Source: an uncultured Bacteroidales bacterium (GTDB taxonomy: Bacteria; Bacteroidota; Bacteroidia; Bacteroidales; Bacteroidaceae). Taken from it: a stretch of DNA of 64,000 nt. How positions within the stretch are numbered: position 1 is the first letter of the stretch; every line of letters begins with the position of its first letter. The stretch spans positions 1 to 64,000 of the forward strand of contig CACXKA010000003.1 in assembly GCA_902768125.1 (NCBI GenBank), in the 5' to 3' direction. Below the pieces are notes generated by a model. It saw only the letters and a program-made list of their open reading frames with translations, was not told the DNA's origin and ran no database searches. The position numbers and the translations under genes were made by a program. This document shows, piece by piece, positions 43,373 through 52,161 of this stretch.

Positions 43373-43537
43373 CTATTTTTGAGTATCATGACAATGACAC
43401 CCGTCACAGCATTGGGAACAGGAACTACACGAACAGCCGCTGTCTTTGCCTTTCACTTGTCGATAGATGTAACGGACAATAATGGCTGCCACACCTACTA
43501 AAATGAGATATACGATTATGTCTTGAAATCCAATCAT
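43373..43537 (-). CDS. FeoB-associated Cys-rich membrane protein
   Basis: 54 residues starting MIGFQDIIVYLILVGVAAII, one membrane helix, then a KGKDSGCSCSSCSQCCDGCH tail with seven Cys. This matches the small Cys-rich proteins encoded next to feoB (FeoB-associated family). It begins 10 bases after the feoAB stop, so it is cotranscribed. It probably assists ferrous iron uptake or binds metal at the inner membrane. Confidence 0.88.
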   Translation of the reverse strand: MIGFQDIIVYLILVGVAAIIVRYIYRQVKGKDSGCSCSSCSQCCDGCHCHDTQK

Positions 43538-43547
43538 GATGGCTTGT

Positions 43548-45863
43548 TTAGAACAAACTGCCAATTTGATAAACCAATGTGGAGACCACCCAAGCCAACA
43601 GGGTGGTGTAGAGTGCCGTGAAAGCTGCCCATTTCCACTTGCCCGATTCGTGCTTGATGCCGATGCAAGTAGGGATGCAGGGGAAATAGAGCAACACGAA
43701 GAGCATGAAGCAGAGTGCTGCAAGTGGCGTCATCCCACTGGTGGCAACATCACCATGATAGAGTACAGCCATCGTGCTTGCCACAATCTCTTTGGCTCCA
43801 ACACCAGCAATGAGTGCCACACCTTCTTTCCATTGCAATCCGCATGAACGGATGACTGGCTCGACGAATTTACCAATCTGACCGATGTAACTCGTCTCCA
43901 TCTGCATTTCCTCACTCATCTCTTCGTGATGAGGGAAATAGCTGAGTGCCCAAACGGCGATGCTTGCCACCAGAATTGTCGTACCCATTTTCTTCAGATA
44001 CTGCTTGCCTTTCTCCCAGGTGTGACGTCCCACGCTCTTCATGGAAGGCATACGATAGGGAGGCAGCTCCATCACAAACGGGCTGCTTTCTCCTTTGATG
44101 ACGAAACGGCTGAACACCTTTGCCATGAAGACGCTGAGCACGATGCCAATCAAATACATGCAGAAGAGGATGAGTGCGGCATTCTTGGGAAAGAAAGCAC
44201 CAATAATGATGATATAGACAGGCAGACGAGCCGAACACGACATGAGGGGGATGATGAGCATGGTGATGAGGCGCGATTTGCGGTCTTCGATGGTACGGGT
44301 TGCCATGATGGCAGGAATGTTGCAACCAAAGCCCATAATCATGGGAATGAACGACTTTCCGTGCAGTCCCATTCGGTGCATAATTTTATCCATGATGAAA
44401 GCCGCACGAGCCATATAGCCACTGTCCTCCATCCATGAGATAAACGCATAAAGAATCATGATGTTGGGTAAGAACACGATGACGCCGCCCACACCGCTGA
44501 TGATACCATCGACAATCAGGTCTTTTAAGGCGCCATCGGGCATCCATTCACTCACGATTTCACCAAGCCACCCGACGGCAGCATCAATCCAATCCATCGG
44601 ATATTGCCCGATGTTGAAGGTGCAAAAAAACATCAGGTACATGAGCAACAGGAAGATAGGATAACCCCAAATCTGATGAGTGACGACGGCATCGATGCGT
44701 TTGGTCATCAATCGTTTGTAACGTTGCACTTTCTTGAAGGTCTCCTTCATGGCACCCTGTACAAAGCCATACTTGGCATCTGTGATGGCTGACTCGCTGT
44801 CTTCCTCTATCTCGTTCTGAATCTCTTTTTGGCACAAGTCCCTTTCAGCCAAAATGTCGTTGGCATTCTCCAACTTCCTGACAATCCCCTCCACTTGTCG
44901 GTCATTTTCCAAAAGCTTGATGGAAAGGAAACGAGCTGAATAGTTGTGGTGAGGTTCTGGATTCATGCGGATGAATGCCTCGATGCGGTCAATCTTTTCT
45001 TCGAGCAACACTCCGTGATTGACGTGTATATGTCTGGCAGTCTTCTGTCTGCCTTCCGTGATTTCAATAATCTGATGAAACAGTTCACGAACTCCCTCGC
45101 CTGTCTTTCCGACGGTGGGCACGATAGGAGTACCCAACAATGTGCCCAGTTGCAGCATGTCAAGCTGGTTGCCGCTGTCACGAAGTTCGTCGAACATATT
45201 GAGTGCAATAATCATCGGCACATCCATGTCGATTAGCTGCGTGGTCAGATAGAGATTACGTTCCAAGTTGCTGGCATCAATCACGTTGATGATGATGTCG
45301 GGATGCTGTTCGATGATGTGTTTTCGTACATAGAGTTCCTCGGGGGTGTAGGCAGAAAGGGAATAGGTGCCAGGTAAATCGACAAGGTTGAAATGATAAC
45401 CCTCAAAATCGAAATGTCCGACTTTGGCATCCACGGTAACGCCTGAATAGTTGCCCACACGCTCATGTGCTCTACTGGCGATGTTGAAGAGGGATGTCTT
45501 TCCGCAATTCGGATTACCCACAAACACGACGTTCAACTCATGCTCTTTTACCTTTGCCAGACGATGCATCACATCTTCACATTCATCGGCAAGAATGCCT
45601 TTCTGCTTGGGGTGGAGCGACTCCCATTCCTTTGCCTCTTCTTCGCTGACCACTTCAACCAATTCTGCTTCGGCACGGCGAAGGCTCACTTCGTAATCCA
45701 TCACCTTGTATTTGACAGGGTCGTGCAAGGGGGCATTGAGCAACACCTCCACGCTCTTGCCTTTGATGAAGCCCATCTCCACGATGCGTTTGCGAAAACC
45801 ACCATGACCCTTCACGCGGACAATCACGCCTTTCTCACCTGTCTTTAATGCTGAAAGTTTCAT
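43548..45863 (-). CDS. feoB: FeoA-FeoB fusion, ferrous iron transporter
   Basis: 771 residues. Residues 1-73 are a FeoA SH3-like domain (MKLSALKTGEKGVIVRVKGH, IVEMGFIKGKSVEVLLNAPL). The FeoB G domain follows (FVGNPNCGKTSLFN near 115-128, DLPGTYSLSAY near 162, ALNMFDE near 220), then the membrane channel with two Gate regions (PMIMGFGCNIPAIMATRTIE, SCSARLPVYIIIIGAFFPKN). It imports Fe2+ across the inner membrane. It is divergent from a di-iron/LuxR regulator, and the shared promoter region has a dyad over the -33 area. Confidence 0.96.
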   Translation of the reverse strand: MKLSALKTGEKGVIVRVKGHGGFRKRIVEMGFIKGKSVEVLLNAPLHDPVKYKVMDYEVSLRRAEAELVEVVSEEEAKEWESLHPKQKGILADECEDVMHRLAKVKEHELNVVFVGNPNCGKTSLFNIASRAHERVGNYSGVTVDAKVGHFDFEGYHFNLVDLPGTYSLSAYTPEELYVRKHIIEQHPDIIINVIDASNLERNLYLTTQLIDMDVPMIIALNMFDELRDSGNQLDMLQLGTLLGTPIVPTVGKTGEGVRELFHQIIEITEGRQKTARHIHVNHGVLLEEKIDRIEAFIRMNPEPHHNYSARFLSIKLLENDRQVEGIVRKLENANDILAERDLCQKEIQNEIEEDSESAITDAKYGFVQGAMKETFKKVQRYKRLMTKRIDAVVTHQIWGYPIFLLLMYLMFFCTFNIGQYPMDWIDAAVGWLGEIVSEWMPDGALKDLIVDGIISGVGGVIVFLPNIMILYAFISWMEDSGYMARAAFIMDKIMHRMGLHGKSFIPMIMGFGCNIPAIMATRTIEDRKSRLITMLIIPLMSCSARLPVYIIIIGAFFPKNAALILFCMYLIGIVLSVFMAKVFSRFVIKGESSPFVMELPPYRMPSMKSVGRHTWEKGKQYLKKMGTTILVASIAVWALSYFPHHEEMSEEMQMETSYIGQIGKFVEPVIRSCGLQWKEGVALIAGVGAKEIVASTMAVLYHGDVATSGMTPLAALCFMLFVLLYFPCIPTCIGIKHESGKWKWAAFTALYTTLLAWVVSTLVYQIGSLF

Positions 45864-45926
45864 TCTGCTTCTTGATTGAGGTAACTCAACAATGGATAAT
45901 CCAATGAATTGATGCTAAATCGGGTG

Positions 45927-46041
45927 CAAAGTTACGGTGTTTTCCGACAAGAAACAATACTCATTTCTTGGTAATTCTCGCTTTTTCTTGTGAAAAGTAA
46001 GAATTTGTGCCCTTTCCATTCAGTTTTTTTTCTTACCTTTG
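45927..46041. promoter_or_regulatory. feoAB / di-iron regulator divergent promoters with a dyad
   Basis: On the minus strand, TAACTTTG (45934-45927) for feoAB. On the plus strand, TACCTTTG (46034-46041) for the regulator. Between them, CAAGAAA (45948-45954) and TTTCTTG (45964-45970) form a 7-bp dyad over the feoAB -33 area, and a second TTTCTTG lies exactly 20 bp further (45984-45990). Candidate binding site for the adjacent regulator or for Fur. Confidence 0.6.
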
Positions 46042-46060
46042 TACGACATTTGAAGAAGAA

Positions 46061-47014
46061 ATGGCAGAACAGTATAAATTGACAGACAAATTGAGCTATG
46101 TGATTGCCAACGACTACCGATTGCTTCAAATCATGAGCCGTTTTGGCATCTCATTGGGATTTGGTGAGAAGACCATCACCGATGTATGTAACCATTGTGG
46201 CGTCGACGCGGACACCTTTCTCACTATCATCAACTATGTGAAGAATGGGGCAGAGAACCGTCCCCAACGGGTGGAGCATGTCAGCGTGGCATCCGTACTC
46301 GACTACCTGAAGAGGACGCATGCTTATTTTCTGAATTACCTCTTCCCCAACATCCGTTTCCACCTTTTGAACGCCATCGACTGCTCAGTGCAGAACGAAA
46401 TTGCTTTTCTGGTGTTGAAGTTCTTTGATGAGTATGTGGAAGAGGTACGCAAGCACATGGAGTATGAGGAATCAACAGTCTATACGTATGTGCAGAAGTT
46501 GACGGAAGGGGAATTGGTCTCCATCGAGAACAGTCAGTTACTGTCTCGTCACCACGAAGATATAGAGAGCAAGCTGAAAGAGCTGAAAAAACTCTTCATG
46601 CAGTATTATCCACAGACAGAAATCAACGAGAAGCTGAATGCTGTCATCATCTCCATCTATCAGGCTGAGGAGGATTTGAGTATTCACTGTCTGGTGGAGG
46701 ACAATATTTTTGTGCCAGCTGTACGTCGTTTGGAACATCAGGCAAAGACCCGTCAGTTTAGAAAGGATGACGAGCCAGATGCGTCGCTCATATCGAACGA
46801 TGAACAGCTCTCTGACCGCGAAAAGGAGATTGTTGTATGTGTGGCAAAGGGTTTGTCGAACAAAGAAATTGCCGATATACTTTGTCTCTCCGTCAATACC
46901 GTCACCACGCATCGCCGCAACATCGCAAGGAAGTTGCAAATTCACTCGGCTGCGGGCCTCACGATATATGCCATCGTGAATAAGTTGGTGACGTTAAGTG
47001 AAGTGAATATATAA
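46061..47014 (+). CDS. YtfE/ScdA-like di-iron domain fused to a LuxR-type HTH
   Basis: 317 residues from ATG 46061. Residues 8-62 resemble the ScdA_N/DUF542 region of RIC proteins (RFGISLGFGEKTITDVCNHC). Residues 80-220 are helical and carry the hemerythrin-like ligand set: H87, H101, H132xxxE136, H164 or H165, H209xxxE213, spaced as in YtfE. Residues 248-310 are a LuxR helix-turn-helix (LSDREKEIVVCVAKGLSNKE, NTVTTHRRNIARKLQIH). It is best read as a one-component sensor of O2, NO or iron that controls transcription, probably of feoAB, from which it is divergently transcribed. Confidence 0.85.
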   Translation: MAEQYKLTDKLSYVIANDYRLLQIMSRFGISLGFGEKTITDVCNHCGVDADTFLTIINYVKNGAENRPQRVEHVSVASVLDYLKRTHAYFLNYLFPNIRFHLLNAIDCSVQNEIAFLVLKFFDEYVEEVRKHMEYEESTVYTYVQKLTEGELVSIENSQLLSRHHEDIESKLKELKKLFMQYYPQTEINEKLNAVIISIYQAEEDLSIHCLVEDNIFVPAVRRLEHQAKTRQFRKDDEPDASLISNDEQLSDREKEIVVCVAKGLSNKEIADILCLSVNTVTTHRRNIARKLQIHSAAGLTIYAIVNKLVTLSEVNI

Positions 47015-47070
47015 GTCCACCGTGATAGAGGATTAGAAGAAGAATTATTGATATCATAATCAATGTTGAT

Positions 47071-48267
47071 ATGTTAGACAAGAATAGTAAAATATTTGTG
47101 GCTGGTCATCGTGGTTTGGTAGGTTCAGCCATCTGGAACAACCTCAAAGCACGCGGCTACAACAATTTGGTGGGTAAATCTCACTCGGAATTGGATTTGC
47201 TCGATCCTGTTGCTGTCAAGCAGTTTTTCGATGATGAAAAACCTGATGCGGTCGTGTTGGCAGCAGCTCATGTGGGAGGTATCATGGCAAATCTGCAATA
47301 TCGAGCAGACTTCATCTATCAGAACCTTCAGATTCAGCAGAACGTCATCGGTGAGGCTTGGAAGCATGGCGTGAAGAAATTGCTTTTCCTTGGTTCCACT
47401 TGCATCTATCCAGGTGATGCACCACAGCCGATGCCAGAAGATTGCTTGCTCACGTCGACTCTGGAATATACCAACGAACCATATGCTATTGCCAAAATTG
47501 CAGGATTGAAGATGTGCGAATCGTTCAACCTTCAGTATGGCACTAACTACATTGCTGTGATGCCAACCAATCTATATGGTCCTAACGACAATTTCCACTT
47601 GGAGAATTCTCATGTGCTTCCAGCCATGATTCGTAAAATCCATCTGGCAAAGTGTCTGAACGAGGGTGACTGGAAGGCTGTCCGTAAAGACCTGGGTCTT
47701 CGTCCCGTATCAATGAAAGTCCCTAAGATGGTGGATGGTCAGGGTGCACAAGAAGAGGCTGCATCACGAGCTACTCAAACAGTCTTAGCAACTGCAATGA
47801 GTGATGAGTACACCATTCTTCAAGTGCTTCGTCATTATGGCATTACGCCAGAAGCTGTCACTTTGTGGGGTACGGGAGCACCTTTGCGTGAATTCCTGTG
47901 GAGTGAGGAAATGGCAGATGCGTCAGTCTATTGCCTCCTCAATGTGAATTTCAAAGATGTGGTGGAAAAGAGCGATTTCGTCATCAATCGAGATGGTATC
48001 AAAGAAATCCGCAATTGCCACATTAATGTCGGCACAGGAAAGGAATTGTCCATCAAGGAAGTGGCAGAACGCATCATTCAGGAGATTGGCTTCAAGGGTG
48101 AACTTCGTTGGGATTCAACCAAACCTGATGGCACTTTAAGGAAACTCACGGATGTGGAGAAGCTTCATCGTCTGGGTTGGCATCATACTATCGAAATTGA
48201 CGAAGGCATTCATCGCCTCTATCAGTGGTATCTTCAAGGTATCTGCATCAACCACCAACAAGCATAA
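47071..48267 (+). CDS. fcl: GDP-L-fucose synthase
   Basis: 398 residues. Rossmann NADPH site AGHRGLVGSAI, AAHVGGIMANLQYRADFIYQ, LGSTCIYPGDAPQPMPE, and the catalytic YAIAKIAGLKMCE (YxxxK). It makes GDP-L-fucose from GDP-4-keto-6-deoxymannose by epimerisation and reduction. About 60-70 residues (KMVDGQGAQEEAASRATQTV and on) are inserted before WGTGAPLREFLWSEEMADA compared with the 321-residue E. coli enzyme; such insertions are usual in Bacteroidales. The partner gmd is not in the window. A terminator follows. Confidence 0.93.
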   Translation: MLDKNSKIFVAGHRGLVGSAIWNNLKARGYNNLVGKSHSELDLLDPVAVKQFFDDEKPDAVVLAAAHVGGIMANLQYRADFIYQNLQIQQNVIGEAWKHGVKKLLFLGSTCIYPGDAPQPMPEDCLLTSTLEYTNEPYAIAKIAGLKMCESFNLQYGTNYIAVMPTNLYGPNDNFHLENSHVLPAMIRKIHLAKCLNEGDWKAVRKDLGLRPVSMKVPKMVDGQGAQEEAASRATQTVLATAMSDEYTILQVLRHYGITPEAVTLWGTGAPLREFLWSEEMADASVYCLLNVNFKDVVEKSDFVINRDGIKEIRNCHINVGTGKELSIKEVAERIIQEIGFKGELRWDSTKPDGTLRKLTDVEKLHRLGWHHTIEIDEGIHRLYQWYLQGICINHQQA

Positions 48268-48287
48268 GTTCATATTTGTAGATCATA

Positions 48288-48319
48288 AATAGGGGACGAC
48301 CATTTGGCCGTCCCTTATT
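48288..48319. terminator. terminator between fcl and galK
   Basis: AATAGGGGACG pairs with CGTCCCTTATT (10 of 11) across 10 bases. It serves the convergent fcl and galK transcripts. Confidence 0.75.
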
Positions 48320-48355
48320 CTTATCATTGTCATTGTTCGTTCTGTTGTTAGTGTA

Positions 48356-49522
48356 TTAACAGAGTTTACGTGCTCCGTCTCCAATAACAACATTGATGAC
48401 GATAGGTTTCTTTCCGTATTTCTCTTGGAATTTGGAAACAGCAGTCGTCACGAAATGATCGTAGAGTTCCTCGGCAACGAGATTGATGGTGCAACCACCG
48501 AAGCCACCGCCCATGATACGTGAACCTGTGACAGAACAATCTTTGGCGATTTCGTTGAGGAAGTCAAGCTCTTCGCAAGACACTTCGTATTCCTTGGAAA
48601 GTCCGTAGTGGGTCTCATACATTTTCTGTCCTACTTCTTCGTAGTCACCCTTTTCGAGGGCATCACAAACAGCCAGCACACGGTCTTTCTCACCGAGTAC
48701 GAAAGTGGCACGCTTGAGGTCTTCTGCTGACACCTTGCCTTCGATTTCCTTCAATTCTTCCCATGTGGCCTCGCGAAGGGTGGTGATTTCCTTTTCTGGG
48801 TGAAGCTCTTTGATGGCCTTCACGCAATTCTCACAAGACTGACGACGGTCGTTATAAGGCGAACCGACGAGTTCGTGCTTTACGCAAGAGTTGATCAGTA
48901 CGAGCTTGTATCCCTTAGGATTCCATGGGAAATATTGATACTCACCAGAGCGACAGTCGAGACGCATGAGGTTGCCCTTTTTGCCGAATACGGAAGCGAA
49001 CTGGTCCATGATGCCACAGTTAACGCCAATGTATTTATGCTCAGTTGCCTGACCCACCTTGGCGAGTGTCATCTTGTCGATCTTGTTGTCGCCAAAAAGA
49101 TCGTTGAGGGCAAAAGCGTAGCAACTTTCGAGGGCTGCCGAAGAGGACATGCCTGCACCGTTGGGAACATCACCTGCAAAAGCGGTGTCGAAACCCTGAA
49201 CAGGTACTCCGAGTGCCATCATTTCACGAGCTACTCCAAAGAGGTAGCGGAAGTGGCTGGCACGTGGTCCTTTCTCGTCATCAATAGAGAACTCTGCATA
49301 GTCCTTCAAATCGATGGAGTAAGCGCGAATAGTACGTGTGCCGTTGGGACGAAGTTCTGCAATCATGCCTTGTTCCACTGCTCCTGGGAACACGAAACCG
49401 CCGTTATAGTCGGTGTGCTCGCCAATAAGGTTGATACGGCCAGGGGATGCATAAACCGAACCTGGTTCTCCACCGAGGTGCTTGATGAAGCGTGTGCGTA
49501 CGTCGTCTATTCTTAATTTCAT
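48356..49522 (-). CDS. galK: galactokinase
   Basis: 388 residues. GRINLIGEHTDYNGG is the galactokinase signature near the N-terminus. GDVPNGAGMSSSAALE is the GHMP ATP-binding motif near 120-135. RIMGGGFGGCTINLV is the third GHMP motif near 340. It phosphorylates alpha-D-galactose at C1 with ATP. It lies 12 bases after galM on the same strand, so the two form a galactose-use operon; the usual galactose transporter is not next to them here. Confidence 0.96.
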   Translation of the reverse strand: MKLRIDDVRTRFIKHLGGEPGSVYASPGRINLIGEHTDYNGGFVFPGAVEQGMIAELRPNGTRTIRAYSIDLKDYAEFSIDDEKGPRASHFRYLFGVAREMMALGVPVQGFDTAFAGDVPNGAGMSSSAALESCYAFALNDLFGDNKIDKMTLAKVGQATEHKYIGVNCGIMDQFASVFGKKGNLMRLDCRSGEYQYFPWNPKGYKLVLINSCVKHELVGSPYNDRRQSCENCVKAIKELHPEKEITTLREATWEELKEIEGKVSAEDLKRATFVLGEKDRVLAVCDALEKGDYEEVGQKMYETHYGLSKEYEVSCEELDFLNEIAKDCSVTGSRIMGGGFGGCTINLVAEELYDHFVTTAVSKFQEKYGKKPIVINVVIGDGARKLC

Positions 49523-49534
49523 AGGGCAGTCGTT

Positions 49535-50617
49535 TTATTGAACTCCAAACTTGTAGATAGTTTTCTGAGTGTACTTCTCTCCTGGTTTGAGTATGGTGGA
49601 TGGGAAGTATGGGCGGTTAGGTGAATCTGGGAAGTGTTGGCATTCGAAGCAGATGGCAGAGCGGCGTGGTGCCGTGCATCCCAACTGGATAGGGTTGCCA
49701 GATCCCCAGTTATCGGTATAAACCTGCATACCAGGTTCTGTGGTGTAGGTCTCAAGTGTACGTCCTGATTTTGGATCGGTGAGACGTACTGCGAATGAGA
49801 GTTCGCCCACTTCCTTCTTGTTGAGCACGAAGCAATGGTCGTAACCGTTTCCGTTCTTAATTTGCTCGTCGTCAGCATCAATGTCCTTGCCCACAGCCTT
49901 GGGTGTACGGAAGTCGAATGGTGTGCCTGCCACTTTCAAAATCTCTCCTGTAGGGATGCAGGTGTCATCGATAGGAATGAAGAAGTCACCATTCAGTTCC
50001 ATGATTTGATCTTCGATGCCAGGTGTTGGATTAGCGATGCCCTGCAGAGAGAAGTAAGCATGATGGGTTAGGTTGATGATGGTCTTTTTGTTGGTGCTGG
50101 CGAGATATTCGATAACAAGTTCGTTCTCGTCTGTCCATGTGAATTCTACAGAAATCTTCACTTCACCCGTAAAACCTTCGTGGCCATATGGAAGGATGCA
50201 GTTGAGTGTCAGGGTCTGGTCACCAGTTTGGAAGGCTTCAAACACTTGTGCGTGAAGTCCTGTAGGACCACCATGCAGAGCGTTAGGACCATTGTTGACA
50301 GCAAGCTGGTACTCTTTTCCGTTCAAGGTGAACTTGCCCTTTGCGATGCGGTTGCCAAATCGACCAATTAATGTGGAGAGGTAAGCCTCTGGAGAATTGA
50401 TGACGTCATCGATGTTATCATGTCCCTGAATGACGTTGGCAACCTTGCCGTCTTTGTCGGGTACCATGATGGCAACAATGGCGCCACCGTAGTTGGTGAT
50501 AGATACTTCGTAACCATCCTTGTTCACAAGGGTGTACAGGTCTGTTTTCTTGCCTTTCACTACCTTCTGGAAGTTCTCGGCTTTAAGACCACTCAATTTT
50601 GGCTGAATAGTGCTCAT
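49535..50617 (-). CDS. galM: aldose 1-epimerase (galactose mutarotase)
   Basis: 360 residues with no signal peptide. NYGGAIVAIMVPDKDG, GRFGNRIAKGKFTLNGK, HGGPTGLHAQVFEA (catalytic His) and INLTHHAYFSLQG (second His) fit the galactose mutarotase family, with the catalytic Glu near the C-terminal LKPGEKYTQ. It interconverts beta- and alpha-galactose to feed GalK, encoded 12 bases downstream. Confidence 0.94.
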   Translation of the reverse strand: MSTIQPKLSGLKAENFQKVVKGKKTDLYTLVNKDGYEVSITNYGGAIVAIMVPDKDGKVANVIQGHDNIDDVINSPEAYLSTLIGRFGNRIAKGKFTLNGKEYQLAVNNGPNALHGGPTGLHAQVFEAFQTGDQTLTLNCILPYGHEGFTGEVKISVEFTWTDENELVIEYLASTNKKTIINLTHHAYFSLQGIANPTPGIEDQIMELNGDFFIPIDDTCIPTGEILKVAGTPFDFRTPKAVGKDIDADDEQIKNGNGYDHCFVLNKKEVGELSFAVRLTDPKSGRTLETYTTEPGMQVYTDNWGSGNPIQLGCTAPRRSAICFECQHFPDSPNRPYFPSTILKPGEKYTQKTIYKFGVQ

Positions 50618-50774
50618 AGAATTTATATTTTTAAGTGATGATTAATAGATTGGTTTTAGATTTCTCTTTGCAAATTAAATGAAAATATTTTTACTAAACG
50701 AACTTTCTGCCAATTATTTTTCAGTTTTTAGTTTTTTTGACAGAAAAAAGGGGCTTTCACCCCTCTCTTTGTCG

Positions 50775-52058
50775 CTATTTCTTCCCCGAAAGGAGGTCAG
50801 CCACCACAAAACTGCTTCCACCCACATAGATAAAATCCTCTGCTTGGGCATCAGCAAGGGCTGCTTTATAGGCTTGGGCAACGGTTGGATAACTATTGCC
50901 TTCCAGTCCATATGCCTTTGCTTTTTGTTTGATGTCTTCATGGGGTAGGGCACGTTTCACGCTGGCTTGACAGAAATAATAGGTGGCATGCTTGGGCATC
51001 ATGGAGAGCACACCACTGATGTCTTTGTCGTTCACCATTCCAAATACTATACGCATGGGCGCGTGTACCTTATTTAATTGTTTGGTAATCCATCGGAAGC
51101 CTCCTACATTGTGTCCTGTGTCGCAAACGACCTTAGGGGCAGCGTTCAATGTTTGCCATCTTCCCATCAATCCCGTCATTTCACACACGTGGGAAAACCC
51201 TTCTCGGATGTTTTCGTCGCTGATGCGGAATCTCCTTTCTTTCAGTCGACTGATGGCGCATAGGATTGTGGACGCATTCTTCTGCTGACAGTAGCCTCCA
51301 AGCTCTCCAATCACTTTTCCGTATTTAGCTGTTTGATAGGTGATTCCTCCTTTGGCGTTGAATCTGTGTTTGAGAATCTCTTTTTCTTTCTCGGCAAAGT
51401 AAATGGGCGCATTCACTTCCGTTGCTTTTGCTTCGAATACGGGTCGGGTTTCTTTCACCGTTTCACCAATCACAACGGGTGTGTTTCTCTTGATGATGCC
51501 CGCCTTTTCTCCAGCAATTTTTGCCAATGTGTTGCCCAGGAAAGCCACATGGTCGAAACTGATGTTGGTGATGACACAGACTTCAGGCGAGATGATGTTG
51601 GTGCAATCCAGTCTTCCTCCCAATCCTACCTCGATAACCGCCACATCTACATCCTGTTCGGCAAAGTACTTGAATGCCATTGCTGTGGTCAGTTCGAAGA
51701 ATGAGGGATGTAAAGGCTCGAAGAAAGAGCGATGCTGCTCTACAAAATCGATGACATATTCTTCGCTCACCATTTGTCCATTCACTCGGATTCTCTCACG
51801 GAAATCGACCAAGTGGGGCGAGGTGAAGAGTCCCACTTTCAGTCCGGATGCTTGTAAGATAGATGCCAAAGTGTGTGAACAAGAGCCTTTTCCGTTGGTA
51901 CCTGCTACATGGATGGTTTTATAGCGTTGGTGTGGATGTCCGAAATGCTCATCCAGCTGATAGGTGTTGTAGAGTCCTTCTTTATAGGCGTCACCCCCAA
52001 CATTTTGGAATAAAGGGGCGGATGTGAACAGATAGTTGATCGTCTCCTGATAAGTCAT
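50775..52058 (-). CDS. folC: folylpolyglutamate synthase / dihydrofolate synthase
   Basis: 427 residues. HVAGTNGKGSCSHTLASIL is the ATP-binding P-loop of the Mur-ligase-like FolC family. LFTSPHLVDFRERIRVNG and GGRLDCTNIISPEVCVITNI complete the central domain, with the C-terminal domain ending in YVGGSSFVVADLL. It adds glutamates to folates. It is divergent from the giant sensor kinase gene; about 100 bases separate them. Confidence 0.95.
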   Translation of the reverse strand: MTYQETINYLFTSAPLFQNVGGDAYKEGLYNTYQLDEHFGHPHQRYKTIHVAGTNGKGSCSHTLASILQASGLKVGLFTSPHLVDFRERIRVNGQMVSEEYVIDFVEQHRSFFEPLHPSFFELTTAMAFKYFAEQDVDVAVIEVGLGGRLDCTNIISPEVCVITNISFDHVAFLGNTLAKIAGEKAGIIKRNTPVVIGETVKETRPVFEAKATEVNAPIYFAEKEKEILKHRFNAKGGITYQTAKYGKVIGELGGYCQQKNASTILCAISRLKERRFRISDENIREGFSHVCEMTGLMGRWQTLNAAPKVVCDTGHNVGGFRWITKQLNKVHAPMRIVFGMVNDKDISGVLSMMPKHATYYFCQASVKRALPHEDIKQKAKAYGLEGNSYPTVAQAYKAALADAQAEDFIYVGGSSFVVADLLSGKK

Positions 52059-52136
52059 AGAAGTATGTTTTGTTATTTTTTGTTACAAAGTTATGAATAA
52101 AATGCTGAAAAAAAGAAGAAAACGAAATATTTGTTT

Positions 52137-52144
52137 TACCTTTG
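52137..52144 (+). promoter_or_regulatory. -7 box that decides the sensor kinase start
   Basis: TACCTTTG here places the transcript start near 52150. An in-frame ATG at 52093 is therefore upstream of transcription, and the ATG at 52162 is preferred. Confidence 0.6.
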
Positions 52145-52161
52145 CACATATTATAAGACTC

